From assembly GCA_963836585.1 (NCBI GenBank), contig CAWIJV010000001.1, forward strand, positions 420,553 through 484,552: a stretch of 64,000 nt of DNA, read 5' to 3'. The notes beneath the pieces are model-generated. The model was given only the letters and a program-made list of their open reading frames with translations, was not told the origin of the DNA and searched no databases. Made by a program: the position numbers and the translations under genes. Of the stretch, positions 9,217 through 17,288 are shown piece after piece; the stretch's first letter is position 1; each line of letters begins with the position of its first letter. Source of the DNA: BTUB01 sp963836585 (GTDB taxonomy: Bacteria; Babelota; Babeliae; Babelales; Vermiphilaceae).

Positions 9217-10311
9217 ATGAAAATTAATCCCGCTAAAGAAGTGAAAGACACTGCGGCCAAAGCCAAATCGGTTGAGCCAAAAGAGTCAAATGAAAGAATT
9301 CTTAAGAAAAAGGCACTTGAGGTTACCTTCTCTCAGATAGATAAAGAGTATGGGAGCGGCGCGGTGATGCTTTTGGGGCAGGCCAGTAATTCACGGGTGG
9401 AAGCAATTTCAACCGGGTCTATTCTCATTGATCATGCGATTGGTATTGGTGGATTGCCGGTTGGGCGGATTGTTGAAATTTACGGGCCGGAAGCCTCAGG
9501 CAAGACCACACTGGCTATGCACGCAATTGTTCAGGCGCAACGCCGCGGCGGCATCTGCGCCTTCATTGATGCAGAGCATGCGATGGATCCTGCCTATGCC
9601 ACCTCATTGGGTATCAACATTGATGATCTGATTATCTCTCAGCCCGATTATGGTGAGCAGGCGCTGGATATTGCCGAGATGCTGATTCGCTCAGGCGCCG
9701 TGGACATTGTGGTGATCGATTCAGTTGCGGCTCTGGTGCCAAAAGCTGAGCTTGAAGGAGATATGGGCGATTCTCATATGGGCCTCCAGGCGCGTTTGAT
9801 GTCACAAGCGCTGCGTAAACTTACTGCGGTGGTTCATAAATCAAAAACGGTACTTATTTTCATCAATCAAGTACGTCAAAATATCGGTGCAATGCCGTTT
9901 GCGCCAAAAGAGACCACAACCGGTGGTAATGCGTTGAAATTTTATGCGTCATTGCGTCTTGATGTGCGTCGCATTGCTTCATTAAAGCGTGATGAGCGGC
10001 ACATTGGCAATAGAATCTCAGTTAAGATTGTAAAAAATAAAGTAGCTCCTCCCTTTAAGCATGTTGAGCTTGATCTGCTCTTTAGCGAAGGGATCAGCAA
10101 AGAGCTGGAACTGCTCGATGCGGCTATTACGTATAAAGCGATTGTGCAAGCAGGAGCATGGTTCTCATTCGAAGGCGAGAATATTGCTCAAGGAAGAGAT
10201 CAAGCATTGCAGTTTTTGAAGACTAATAAAGATGCATTTGATCAAGTGTTACACAAAGTGCTTGTTGCTATGAATAGTTCCAAAATTGTTCCTGGGTCAA
10301 AAGAAGCATAA
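9217..10311 (+). CDS. recA: Recombinase RecA
   Basis: 364 residues. RecA forms filaments on single-stranded DNA, drives homologous pairing and activates LexA-type cleavage. The P-loop GPEASGKTT is at about 88-96; MAW-like and loop segments are conserved (EIYGPEASG, AEHAMDPAYA, VDIVVIDSVAALVPKAELEG, INQVRQNIGAMPF). The first 30 residues form a Lys/Glu-rich extension before the usual start of homology (KKALEVTFSQIDKEYGSGAV). It is tightly placed between the ppiD-like gene (11 bp) and infC (8 bp). Confidence 0.98.
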   Translation: MKINPAKEVKDTAAKAKSVEPKESNERILKKKALEVTFSQIDKEYGSGAVMLLGQASNSRVEAISTGSILIDHAIGIGGLPVGRIVEIYGPEASGKTTLAMHAIVQAQRRGGICAFIDAEHAMDPAYATSLGINIDDLIISQPDYGEQALDIAEMLIRSGAVDIVVIDSVAALVPKAELEGDMGDSHMGLQARLMSQALRKLTAVVHKSKTVLIFINQVRQNIGAMPFAPKETTTGGNALKFYASLRLDVRRIASLKRDERHIGNRISVKIVKNKVAPPFKHVELDLLFSEGISKELELLDAAITYKAIVQAGAWFSFEGENIAQGRDQALQFLKTNKDAFDQVLHKVLVAMNSSKIVPGSKEA

Positions 10312-10319
10312 TTATTTGA

Positions 10320-10907
10320 GTGAATATGGATATACCGAACAAAGGAAATAATTTTAATAACAAAGAAAAACGGGACACGGGTCCGTCGCTGAATGAAAGA
10401 ATTCGCGCGCCGCGTTTACAAATAATTGCCGAAGATGGAAGAAATCTGGGCACGGTGTCGCGCGGTGAAGCGCTTAGGCTTGCGCAAGAAGCGGGGCTTG
10501 ATCTGGTGCTGATCTCGGATGAAGGTCGCGAGGGAGTGCCGGTTGCCAAGGTAATGGATTTTGGCAAGGCGCTCTATGAAAAAAAGAAGAAGCAGCATGA
10601 AGCGAAGAAACATCAGAAGGTGATTCAAGTCAAAGAGATTAAAATCGGCGCCAAGATTGGCGAGCATGATTTTCAGACCAAGTTGCGCCAAGCAATGGAC
10701 TTCTTGAAAGAGGGTAAACGAGTTAAGTTTACGCTCTTTTTCAGAGGGCGTGAAAACGCAACCAGACTTGAGCGAGGGGCTGAAATCTTTGACAAGATTC
10801 ATAAGACATTTGAAGAACATGATTTACTAAAGAATATAGGCCATGAAGGTGATTCCCGGTTAGGATCACTCTGGTCCCGTATCTACTTCTTAAAAAACGT
10901 TAAATAA
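10320..10907 (+). CDS. infC: Translation initiation factor IF-3
   Basis: 195 residues from GTG at 10320 (an ATG two codons on is equally possible). IF-3 binds the 30S subunit and enforces start-codon selection. The N-domain begins NERIRAPRLQIIAEDGRNLG, the linker is Lys-rich (YEKKKKQHEAKKHQK), and the C-domain contains IKIGAKIGEHDFQTKLRQA and KVKFT-like RVKFTLFFRGRE. The order infC-rpmI-rplT is the classical one. The GTG fits the rare-start habit of infC, although the usual autoregulated AUU is not used. Confidence 0.97.
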   Translation: MNMDIPNKGNNFNNKEKRDTGPSLNERIRAPRLQIIAEDGRNLGTVSRGEALRLAQEAGLDLVLISDEGREGVPVAKVMDFGKALYEKKKKQHEAKKHQKVIQVKEIKIGAKIGEHDFQTKLRQAMDFLKEGKRVKFTLFFRGRENATRLERGAEIFDKIHKTFEEHDLLKNIGHEGDSRLGSLWSRIYFLKNVK

Positions 10908-10926
10908 TGAATAGGATTTTGAGATT

Positions 10927-11124
10927 ATGCCTAAAATGAAAACGCGCTCTTCAGCAAAAAAGCGCTTTAAAAAAATTAGCAAACGGTTGATTAAACGTGC
11001 TAAAGCGTTTCGTCGTCATTTGTTAACCAAAAAATCTGCAAAACGCAAAGATCAATTGCGTAAGCGTGCGTATGTAAATCCAGTGGATGTCAAGCGCATC
11101 GCGAGAATGTTACCTAACGATTAA
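10927..11124 (+). CDS. rpmI: 50S ribosomal protein bL35
   Basis: 65 residues, highly basic. The sequence PKMKTRSSAKKRFK at the start and the C-terminal VDVKRIARMLPND are diagnostic of bL35. It lies 19 bp after infC and 23 bp before rplT, the standard cluster. Confidence 0.97.
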   Translation: MPKMKTRSSAKKRFKKISKRLIKRAKAFRRHLLTKKSAKRKDQLRKRAYVNPVDVKRIARMLPND

Positions 11125-11147
11125 TACTGTTTATTTGGGGATTGATT

Positions 11148-11495
11148 ATGTCACGCGTAAAACGTGGAACAGTTACAAAAAGACGTCATAAAAGACTATT
11201 AAAAAAAACGAAAGGCTTTTGGGGGCAACGAAAAAATGTCTTCATGCGCGCATCGGAAACCTTAAACCGCGCCATGGCATTTGCCTTCAAGGGTCGTAAG
11301 CTTAAAAAACGCGATATGCGTGGGCTTTTTATTTCTCGTATTAAAGCGGCAACGAATGCGAAAGGGCTTTCCTATAGCAAATTTATTTCCGGGCTAAAAA
11401 ATGAGCAGGTAACGTTAAATCGTAAAATGCTCAGCCAATTGGCCATTTGTGAACCGGAAGCCTTTAATCAATTAGTTAATTTGGCACAAAAATAA
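11148..11495 (+). CDS. rplT: 50S ribosomal protein bL20
   Basis: 115 residues. SRVKRGTVTKRRHKRLLKK at the N-terminus and the conserved GRKLKKRDMRGLFISRI segment identify bL20, a primary 23S rRNA binder needed early in 50S assembly. ATG at 11148 is preferred over an in-frame TTG two codons earlier because a GGGG stretch lies at the right distance. In E. coli L20 represses its operon through a leader pseudoknot; none can be judged here because infC begins 8 bp after recA. Confidence 0.97.
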   Translation: MSRVKRGTVTKRRHKRLLKKTKGFWGQRKNVFMRASETLNRAMAFAFKGRKLKKRDMRGLFISRIKAATNAKGLSYSKFISGLKNEQVTLNRKMLSQLAICEPEAFNQLVNLAQK

Positions 11496-11503
11496 GCTGA
11501 ATG

Positions 11504-11533
11504 TTGACTTTGCTCAGTCATTTTTTTTAGAAT
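11504..11533 (+). promoter_or_regulatory. Promoter for the coiled-coil/zapA pair, overlapping a weak terminator
   Basis: TTGACT (11504-11509) and TAGAAT (11528-11533) are 18 bp apart. The same bases form a 5-bp TGACT/AGTCA hairpin followed by T8 (11505-11528), which can end the rplT transcript. Termination and re-initiation appear to share one 30-bp segment. Confidence 0.6.
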
Positions 11534-11535
11534 AA

Positions 11536-11565
11536 CCCTGATATTGAAATTGATTCAGATCAGGG
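11536..11565 (+). promoter_or_regulatory. Leader stem-loop masking the ribosome site of the coiled-coil gene
   Basis: CCCTGAT (11536-11542) is the exact complement of ATCAGGG (11559-11565), and the latter is part of the AGGGGGA ribosome site eight bases before the ATG at 11573. In the folded state the site would be hidden. Seen directly; a regulatory role is inferred. Confidence 0.5.
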
Positions 11566-11572
11566 GGAATTT

Positions 11573-11863
11573 ATGGATGCACTAAAGATCCTAGAAGAAA
11601 AACTGGTGCGGCTTGGCCAAAGAGCCCGCGAGTTGATGATGGAAAATGTGGCGCTGGGCGAAGAAGCAAAAGAGTTAAAAACAGAAAATGCAAAAATAGC
11701 TGAAGACAATGCACAGCTTACTGCTAAGTTAGCAATGTTAGAGAATGCGTTGCACGATGATACCAAGCGTATCGATGAGCTCAAGCAAGAAAAGCAGCTT
11801 ACCAAAATGGTGGTTGACGATCTGATTAAAAGTATCGATGCAATAGTTGAAAATCAAAGTTAA
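11573..11863 (+). CDS. Small coiled-coil protein, ZapB-like
   Basis: 96 residues, almost wholly heptad-patterned and charged (KILEEKLVRLGQRARELMME onward), with no membrane segment. Short coiled-coil proteins directly upstream of zapA are usually annotated as ZapB-like cell-division or structural proteins; here its stop at 11863 is 4 bp before the zapA start, so translation is probably coupled. Low-complexity coiled coils do not prove family membership, hence no symbol. Expression may be controlled by the hairpin over its ribosome site. Confidence 0.65.
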   Translation: MDALKILEEKLVRLGQRARELMMENVALGEEAKELKTENAKIAEDNAQLTAKLAMLENALHDDTKRIDELKQEKQLTKMVVDDLIKSIDAIVENQS

Positions 11864-11867
11864 TAGT

Positions 11868-12152
11868 ATGAAGAATACCTATAAATTATTAATATTTGGT
11901 GATCACTATTCGATCGTAAGTGATGAATCGCAGGACAATATTGCCAAAGCTGCTGCCCAGGTGGATGCTCTGATGAAAGAGATTTCATTCAAAGCGTCTC
12001 AGGTGGATGAAACGCGGATCGCGGTGCTTGCGGCATTACAGTTGGCACATAAGATATTGGCATTAGAATCCAACAAAGAGTTTACTGATATTCGTCATAA
12101 AGAGCTTATTGATCGAATTGACCTGGACTGCCTGGCATTAGTGCGCCGCTAA
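11868..12152 (+). CDS. zapA: Cell division protein ZapA
   Basis: 94 residues from ATG at 11868. The N-terminal strand region YKLLIFGDHYSIVSDE corresponds to ZapA's I-x-G-x-x-Y-x-I core, followed by helices (IAKAAAQVDALMKEIS, RIAVLAALQLAHKIL) that form the dimer coiled coil. ZapA cross-links FtsZ protofilaments at the Z-ring. The upstream partner is the coiled-coil gene; downstream come a terminator and rny, a neighbourhood seen in many bacteria. A longer in-frame start overlapping the upstream gene is less likely. Confidence 0.85.
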   Translation: MKNTYKLLIFGDHYSIVSDESQDNIAKAAAQVDALMKEISFKASQVDETRIAVLAALQLAHKILALESNKEFTDIRHKELIDRIDLDCLALVRR

Positions 12153-12187
12153 AAGATCATTTTCGCTTAAGAGATTACTCTGTTTTT

Positions 12188-12217
12188 AACCATCCTTTTT
12201 TTAAAGGGTGGTTTTTA
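12188..12217 (+). terminator. Rho-independent terminator after zapA
   Basis: An 11-bp stem with one G-T wobble (arms 12188-12198 and 12203-12213), a 4-base loop and T5 directly after. It lies 36 bp after the zapA stop. Confidence 0.85.
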
Positions 12218-12222
12218 ATTTT

Positions 12223-12253
12223 TTGACAATACCCGTTGCTCAGAGTGTATGGT
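12223..12253 (+). promoter_or_regulatory. Possible promoter for rny
   Basis: A perfect TTGACA (12223-12228) is followed after 19 bp by TATGGT (12248-12253). The spacing is long, so the call is tentative, but it sits right after a terminator and before rny. Confidence 0.4.
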
Positions 12254-12296
12254 ACACTAAAGGTAGATATAGGAATAAACGTTTTCGAAATATTTA

Positions 12297-12360
12297 GTAC
12301 CACTCGCCCCGCCGAAGCTCTAGCGGAGGATAGCTCGAACCACGAAGGGTGCGAGTGGTA
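12297..12360. repeat. Intergenic palindromic repeat with terminal inverted arms
   Basis: The ends TACCACTCGC and GCGAGTGGTA are perfect inverted repeats of 10 bp; inside lies a GCCGAAGCTCTAGCGGAGG segment resembling the GCCGAAGCCTTGGCGAAGG piece near 27,995. It lies in the rny leader. Confidence 0.75.
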
Positions 12361-12379
12361 GAAAAACGATTGGAATAGA

Positions 12380-13939
12380 ATGTCATTACCCTTAATAATT
12401 AATAGTATTGGCGCGGTGGGAATTGCCTCGAGTATACTCCTGCTCATGTACGCCAAAAAGAAGATAGGTTATGCTCACGTTACGCTGGAAGAGTCTGAGG
12501 ACAAACTTAAAAATGCCAAGCGTGAGATAGAGAATGAAAAGCGTGAGGCGCTGCTCAAGGTCAAAGACGAAATTTATAAAAAACGTAGTGATTTTGAGGC
12601 AGAAATTAAGCGTGATAGATCTGAGATTGATCGCGCCCAGGCAAAGCTGAATGGCCGCTATGAGGCGATTGAAAAAAAAGAGCAGGATAATGATGAGCTC
12701 AAGCGAGAGCTCCAGCAAAAAGAGCGCGCACTTTCTCGCACCGAGGATGTTTTGCGTGCCAACGAAGGGAAATTAAAAGTTGTTTACACCGACCTGGTCA
12801 CCAAGCTTGAGCGGATTGCCTCCATGGGCAAAGACGAAGCAAAGCAGGCCTTAATGCACATGCTTGAGGATGAGGTGAAACTCTCCACGCAAAAGTGGGT
12901 GCAAAAGGTGGAAGAGGATGCCCGCCATAGCGCCAAGGAAAAATCGGTTCAGATTTTGGCAACCGCTATGCAGCGCTACACCGCCGATCAAGTGGCCTCC
13001 CATTCTTCTAGCGTGGTGCATCTGCCCAATGATGAGATGAAGGGGCGCATCATCGGCAAAGAAGGGCGCAATATCAAAGCGCTTGAAATGGCAACCGGTA
13101 TGGAATTTGTGATTGGTGAGACCCCTGAAATTATCACCATCTCCGGCTTTAATCCAATCCGGCGTGAAATTGCCCGCCGCACCTTAGAAAAATTAATTCT
13201 GGATGGGCGTATCAACCCAACCCGCATCGAGGAGACAGTGGCTCAATGTGAGCGAGAGCTGGAGGATATGATCCAAGAGTATGGTCGGCATGTGGTGCTT
13301 GAGTTTAATCTCCAAGGCATCCACCCGGAAATTATCACCGCGCTGGGCAAACTCTATTTTAGAACTTCCTATTCTCAAAATGTGCTTGACCACTCCAAAG
13401 AAGTGGGCCTCTTTTCGCGTATGATTGCTGAAGAGCTGGGGCTTGATGGGGCTATCGCGTTGCGCGCGGGGCTGCTCCATGATATTGGTAAAGCGGTCAG
13501 CGCAGAGGTGGAAGGGCCTCATGCCAAAATTGGCGGAGAGATTGCAAAACGCTGTGGTGAAGATCCTATTATTGTGAATGCGATTGCGGCACACCATGAA
13601 GAGGTGCCCTTTGCTTCTATCTATGCGATCATTGTGGTGATTGCTGACACCATCTCCGCATCCCGTCCGGGCGCGCGGCGTGAAACCCTCACCGCATATA
13701 TCAAGCGTCTTGAAAAATTAGAAGAGATCGCCGTCTCCTTTGAAGGGATCAAAAAAGCGTATGCGCTGCAGGCGGGCAGAGAAGTGCGCATTATTGTTGA
13801 AGAAGATATTATGGACGATGAAAAAGCAATGTTATTGGCGCGTAATATTGCGCGTAAAATTGAACAGGATATGAGCTTCCCGGGTCAGATTAAAGTGAAT
13901 GTGATTCGCGAGAAACGGGCAATTGAATACGCACGGTAA
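12380..13939 (+). CDS. rny: Ribonuclease Y
   Basis: 519 residues. RNase Y is a membrane-anchored endoribonuclease that starts mRNA decay. Domains in order: N-terminal membrane helix (about 8-24), a long charged coiled coil (30-200), a KH domain with GRIIGKEGRNIKALE, and an HD domain with LLHDIGKAVSAE and later AIAAHHEEVPF as metal-binding motifs. The length is typical. The ymdB-like gene follows after a repeat; this rny-ymdB pairing is classical in Firmicutes and other phyla. Confidence 0.96.
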   Translation: MSLPLIINSIGAVGIASSILLLMYAKKKIGYAHVTLEESEDKLKNAKREIENEKREALLKVKDEIYKKRSDFEAEIKRDRSEIDRAQAKLNGRYEAIEKKEQDNDELKRELQQKERALSRTEDVLRANEGKLKVVYTDLVTKLERIASMGKDEAKQALMHMLEDEVKLSTQKWVQKVEEDARHSAKEKSVQILATAMQRYTADQVASHSSSVVHLPNDEMKGRIIGKEGRNIKALEMATGMEFVIGETPEIITISGFNPIRREIARRTLEKLILDGRINPTRIEETVAQCERELEDMIQEYGRHVVLEFNLQGIHPEIITALGKLYFRTSYSQNVLDHSKEVGLFSRMIAEELGLDGAIALRAGLLHDIGKAVSAEVEGPHAKIGGEIAKRCGEDPIIVNAIAAHHEEVPFASIYAIIVVIADTISASRPGARRETLTAYIKRLEKLEEIAVSFEGIKKAYALQAGREVRIIVEEDIMDDEKAMLLARNIARKIEQDMSFPGQIKVNVIREKRAIEYAR

Positions 13940-13942
13940 AAA

Positions 13943-14040
13943 GATGGTTCGATACGATTGCTTCGCAATCACTCACCACGAGCGGACTCACTAACCCGTT
14001 CGTCCCGAGTAGCACTGAAAGTGCATATCGAGGGATAATT
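13943..14040. repeat. Intergenic palindromic repeat cluster
   Basis: One ATGGTTCGATAC...ACTCACCACGAGCGG unit with a perfect GATTGC/GCAATC internal stem, then a CCGTTCGTCCCGAGTA...ATCGAGGGAT unit in the opposite sense. It separates rny from the ymdB-like gene. Confidence 0.8.
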
Positions 14041-14053
14041 CAAGAGACTCAAT

Positions 14054-14869
14054 ATGAAAATAAGAATTTTATTTATTGGTGATGTGGTCGGCTCGCCCGG
14101 CCGCGCGATGCTGCAAAAGCATATTAATCGCCTGCGCGAGCAGTATGCCATTGATGCGACTATCGTCAACGGAGAAAATTCTGCTGATGGCCGCGGCATC
14201 ACGCCCCGCATTATGGACTATTTTCGGCATCTGAAGGTGGATGTGGTCACCTCCGGCAATCATATCTGGGGCAAAAAAGATATTATTCCCTACTTTCATG
14301 AGCGGGATGATCTGCTGCGGCCAGCCAACTTTCCGGCTGCGTGTCCCGGGCTGGGGATAAAAATTATCACCGTTAAAGATGCACCGGTGGCGGTGGTGAA
14401 TATTCAGGGAAGAGTATTCATGAAGGAGCAGCTTGCGTGCCCGTTTGCCACCATCGATTCTATCCTGGCCTATCTGCAGGATAAAACCAAAACTATTTTC
14501 ATCGATTTTCATGCCGAGACCACGGCCGAAAAATCCTGCTTTGCCTATTATGTGGATGGCAGGGCGAGTGTGGTGGTCGGCACTCATACTCATGTGCAAA
14601 CGGCTGATGAGCGGATTTTGCAAAATGGAACTGCCTATATTACTGATGTAGGCATGGTGGGCGCCCTCAACTCGAGCCTGGGCATGAAAAAAGATGCTAT
14701 TATTCATCATTTTATCACTCAAATGCCGGTTAAATTTACGGTGGAAAAAGAGGGCCCCATTTTGCTCAATGGCATCTGGGTGGAGATCGATACGGCAACC
14801 GGCGCTGCGCTATCAATCGAGCGGATTCGGCTGATCGATGATCAGATTCATATAGAAGAAAAAGAGTAG
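14054..14869 (+). CDS. YmdB-family metallophosphoesterase
   Basis: 271 residues with the full set of metal-binding motifs: FIGDVVGSPGR (about 6-16), VNGENSADGRG (36-46), TSGNHIWGKKD (65-75), FIDFHAETTAEKS and GTHTHVQTADERI. Members of this family (TIGR00282) are di-metal phosphodiesterases; Bacillus YmdB hydrolyses cyclic nucleotides and affects development, but the physiological substrate here is unknown. It follows rny, the conserved partner. The ATG at 14054 starts directly at the first beta strand. Confidence 0.9.
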   Translation: MKIRILFIGDVVGSPGRAMLQKHINRLREQYAIDATIVNGENSADGRGITPRIMDYFRHLKVDVVTSGNHIWGKKDIIPYFHERDDLLRPANFPAACPGLGIKIITVKDAPVAVVNIQGRVFMKEQLACPFATIDSILAYLQDKTKTIFIDFHAETTAEKSCFAYYVDGRASVVVGTHTHVQTADERILQNGTAYITDVGMVGALNSSLGMKKDAIIHHFITQMPVKFTVEKEGPILLNGIWVEIDTATGAALSIERIRLIDDQIHIEEKE

Positions 14870-15010
14870 AAAAAACAGGTATGCCTCCCCTGGGGGAAAA
14901 AGCCTTATAAAGTCGGCCTAAAACCCTTGTTTTTAACCTCCTGAAAATGCTACTATAAGAGTAGAAATGGGCCCATGGGGGGTCTATGAATAGTAAAAAC
15001 AGGAGAGTTT

Positions 15011-15442
15011 ATGAAGAATAAATTATTTTTAATAGCATTGGCAGCAGTCAGCGTATCGTTGCAAACTGCAGCAATGTTGAGAAACCCCAGAGATGTTGCA
15101 CAAAACGTAGAAGCAAGTAAATTTACCGGCCAAACGGTGCAAGAAATTCGAGCGATTGGTCAAGTTGATAGATCAGCGGGGGAACTTAATCCATTTCCAT
15201 TTTCAACCGTCGCAGGGGAAGTTGGCACAATGGTTTCCAGTAATTATCCGCTGAAACAGCCAGATGGTAAGAAAGTGTTTGAAGCAAAAGCTTCTATAGG
15301 AGGCGGAAAGATGAGATTACTCAAAACACGTTACAATGCTGATGGCACTCTTGATCGTACGTTTGGCGATAACGGGATAGAGTATGGCCCTGAAATTGAT
15401 GGCTCTTATAGATTACCGAGTGTAACCAATCCACGCCCTTAA
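15011..15442 (+). CDS. Exported protein of unknown function with one delta-60-like repeat
   Basis: 143 residues. Signal peptide MKNKLFLIALAAVSVSLQTAAM, the Ala-Met end being common to exported proteins in this window. Near the C-terminus is NADGTLDRTFGDNG, which matches the unit of 'delta-60' beta-propeller repeats (xxDGxLDxTFGxxG), but only one copy is present. Good ACAGGAGAG ribosome site. No catalytic residues can be suggested. Confidence 0.65.
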   Translation: MKNKLFLIALAAVSVSLQTAAMLRNPRDVAQNVEASKFTGQTVQEIRAIGQVDRSAGELNPFPFSTVAGEVGTMVSSNYPLKQPDGKKVFEAKASIGGGKMRLLKTRYNADGTLDRTFGDNGIEYGPEIDGSYRLPSVTNPRP

Positions 15443-15573
15443 GCAGATTAGCGTTGCAATAATCTAGCATTGAGAATTAGAAGAAGTGCGCATATTGAAG
15501 AATATGCGCATTCTCTTTTTTAGGTAAACTTTATCCAAAGAATAGATTCATCTCTTTAGCTGGAAGTTTACCT

Positions 15574-16533
15574 ATGTGGCTTATTTTTCTTATGTATCTA
15601 ATACTGGCAAGCACCTTTACCCTGGCAAAGGCTGCCGTCTTTTATATGAAACCGATCTATTTTATTGCCTTTCGCATGATGATAGCAGGGGGGTTGCTCC
15701 TTGGGTATATCGGTTGGTATAAAAAGGGGCAAATTCGCATAAAAAGGGCCGATTTTTGGCTTTTTGCTCAGCTGATAGCCTTCCATATCTATGGGGCTTA
15801 TCTGCTGGAATTTTGGGCCCTGCAGTATGTAAGCTCCTCCAAGGCTGCCTTATTCTATAATCTTTCCCCCTTTATTACCGCGCTTTTATGCGCGATACTC
15901 TTTGGCCAGCAGCTGAGTCGCCTCAAATGGGTGGCTATGGTGATGGGATTTGTGGGCATGCTGCCCATTGTGCATCCTATCTCACTCATCACTGATCGGC
16001 TCTATCCGGTGATGGCAGGGGCCGATCTTGCCCTATTGCTCGGAGTGGCCTGCGCAAGCTATGGTTGGCTTCTGGTAAAGGAGCTTGCGGTGATCAAGAG
16101 CTATAATTTTGTGACGGTGAATGGGATTGGAATGCTCGGGGGCGGGATTGCAGCTTTGCTTACTGCAGCAATTGTTGAAGGGACAGAGATCTTTATCTGG
16201 AACGGTCCGCATCCTGATCTGGCCGGCAGCTGGCTCTATGCTCATGGATTTGGCCAGGCGACTACCGTGATTATGGCGATTGGAACTATGGCAGGACTGA
16301 TTATTTTAGCTAACCTGATTGGCTATAATCTCTATGCCTTTTTGCTAGCGCGCTACAGCCTTACCTTCTTATCATTTGCCGGATTTATTGCACCATTCTT
16401 AGTGGGAATATTAGGATCTCTCTTTTTAGGAGAACGATTGAGTGGCGCCTTCTTGATCTCATTTGTGATCACGATGTTTAGTTTATATCTGTTTTATGCG
16501 GCGGAACTGCAAAAAACACCCCCCGTGAAATAA
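15574..16533 (+). CDS. EamA/DMT-family transporter
   Basis: 319 residues with about ten hydrophobic helices in two five-helix halves, the layout of drug/metabolite transporters. The first half contains YFIAFRMMIAGGLLL and the family-typical segment ending its fourth helix (SSSKAALFYNLSPFITALL) with GERL/GQQLS-like ends of each half (FGQQLSRLKW; FLGERLSGAF). Substrate cannot be inferred. A paired hairpin terminator follows. Confidence 0.85.
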   Translation: MWLIFLMYLILASTFTLAKAAVFYMKPIYFIAFRMMIAGGLLLGYIGWYKKGQIRIKRADFWLFAQLIAFHIYGAYLLEFWALQYVSSSKAALFYNLSPFITALLCAILFGQQLSRLKWVAMVMGFVGMLPIVHPISLITDRLYPVMAGADLALLLGVACASYGWLLVKELAVIKSYNFVTVNGIGMLGGGIAALLTAAIVEGTEIFIWNGPHPDLAGSWLYAHGFGQATTVIMAIGTMAGLIILANLIGYNLYAFLLARYSLTFLSFAGFIAPFLVGILGSLFLGERLSGAFLISFVITMFSLYLFYAAELQKTPPVK

Positions 16534-16543
16534 ATTTTCCACT

Positions 16544-16618
16544 TTATTATTATTAGTTGCGGAGTAACTAATAATAATAATAAATGAGGCCCCACGTTTT
16601 ACCGCCTGAGCCTCATTT
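16544..16618. terminator. Double hairpin between convergent genes
   Basis: First hairpin: TTATTATTATTAGTT (16544-16558) with its exact complement at 16566-16580. Second: AAATGAGG (16582-16589) with CCTCATTT (16611-16618). They separate the EamA gene (+) from the basic 48-residue gene (-). Confidence 0.8.
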
Positions 16619-16632
16619 ATTTATAAGCGACA

Positions 16633-16779
16633 TTACGCCCAAAAGTTAAAACCCGTACTCCGAGCTTTGCGTTTTGCTTTTTTGGCGCGTTTTGCAGATT
16701 TTCTTTTGGTAGTTCTGCGAGCTGATTTACGTTTGGTAGCTCTTTTCATCGCTCTTTTTGCTGTTTTACGTTTAGCCAT
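16633..16779 (-). CDS. Histone H1/Hc1-like small basic DNA-binding protein
   Basis: 48 residues from ATG at 16779 with a strong AAGGAGA site. The sequence is built almost only of Lys, Arg, Ala, Thr and Ser (MAKRKTAKRAMKRATKRK...), with repeats such as KRKSA, ending STGFNFWA. This is the composition of H1-like C-terminal tails and of chlamydial Hc1/Hc2 nucleoid-condensing proteins. Function is inferred from composition only. It sits next to two cysteine-rich exported proteins on the same strand. Confidence 0.75.
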   Translation of the reverse strand: MAKRKTAKRAMKRATKRKSARRTTKRKSAKRAKKAKRKARSTGFNFWA

Positions 16780-16886
16780 TGTGAATCTCCTTCTTTTTGG
16801 CCAACTAACTATATTACTTCCTACTTACAGCGTAAATTATTTGGCTCTTGAGAATCAATGGTTTTACAATAATTTTTCAAAGATGA

Positions 16887-17270
16887 TTACTTTTCTTGGT
16901 GTGAATCGGTGTTTTTAGGCTTGAGTCCACAGGCGGTTTTCATTTTAGCAAGCAACTGGGCGGTAACAGTGTTTTCTGCGCGGCTTGAATAGTGCAACAG
17001 GCAGCAAAAAAGACCGCATGAAACGCAACCGCTGACAGTTGTTGCGCAGCAGCAGGAGGTGGCAGGGCAAAGATCCAGAATAGCGCACGTAGCCAATGAG
17101 CAAAAACTGCAGCTAATACCAAGATCGCCCCAGCATGGTTCGGCAGGATCTTGTATAATGTCTTGTATGAGCTCGCGGTAGCCTTTGTGTTGGTCGGCAA
17201 AAAGCACCTGTTTGGGCGGCATGGCAAAAAAATTGAGAGAGATGCAAAAAAGAATCATCAATCGCTTCAT
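16887..17270 (-). CDS. Exported cysteine-rich protein
   Basis: 127 residues. Signal peptide MKRLMILFCISLNFFAM; the mature part carries about 13 cysteines, most between residues 44 and 90, including a CCC run and a CC pair, in a hydrophobic context. Such density suggests disulphide cross-linking or lipid modification once exported. No family is recognised. The ribosome site is weak. It lies 19 bp downstream of a second cysteine-rich gene, so they probably form one transcript. Confidence 0.65.
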   Translation of the reverse strand: MKRLMILFCISLNFFAMPPKQVLFADQHKGYRELIQDIIQDPAEPCWGDLGISCSFCSLATCAILDLCPATSCCCATTVSGCVSCGLFCCLLHYSSRAENTVTAQLLAKMKTACGLKPKNTDSHQEK

Positions 17271-17288
17271 TACATTACTTTCATGCTA

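Noticed and set aside
14069..14722. Antisense frame of 217 codons in the ymdB-like gene
   Set aside because: His-rich, Met-scattered composition without motifs; the sense protein carries all metal-binding motifs.
16667..16918. A hydrophobic + strand frame over the basic 48-residue gene
   Set aside because: It is the complement of a Lys/Arg/Ala-rich gene, which always reads as Leu/Phe/Ala-rich; the - strand gene has a strong ribosome site and ends cleanly.
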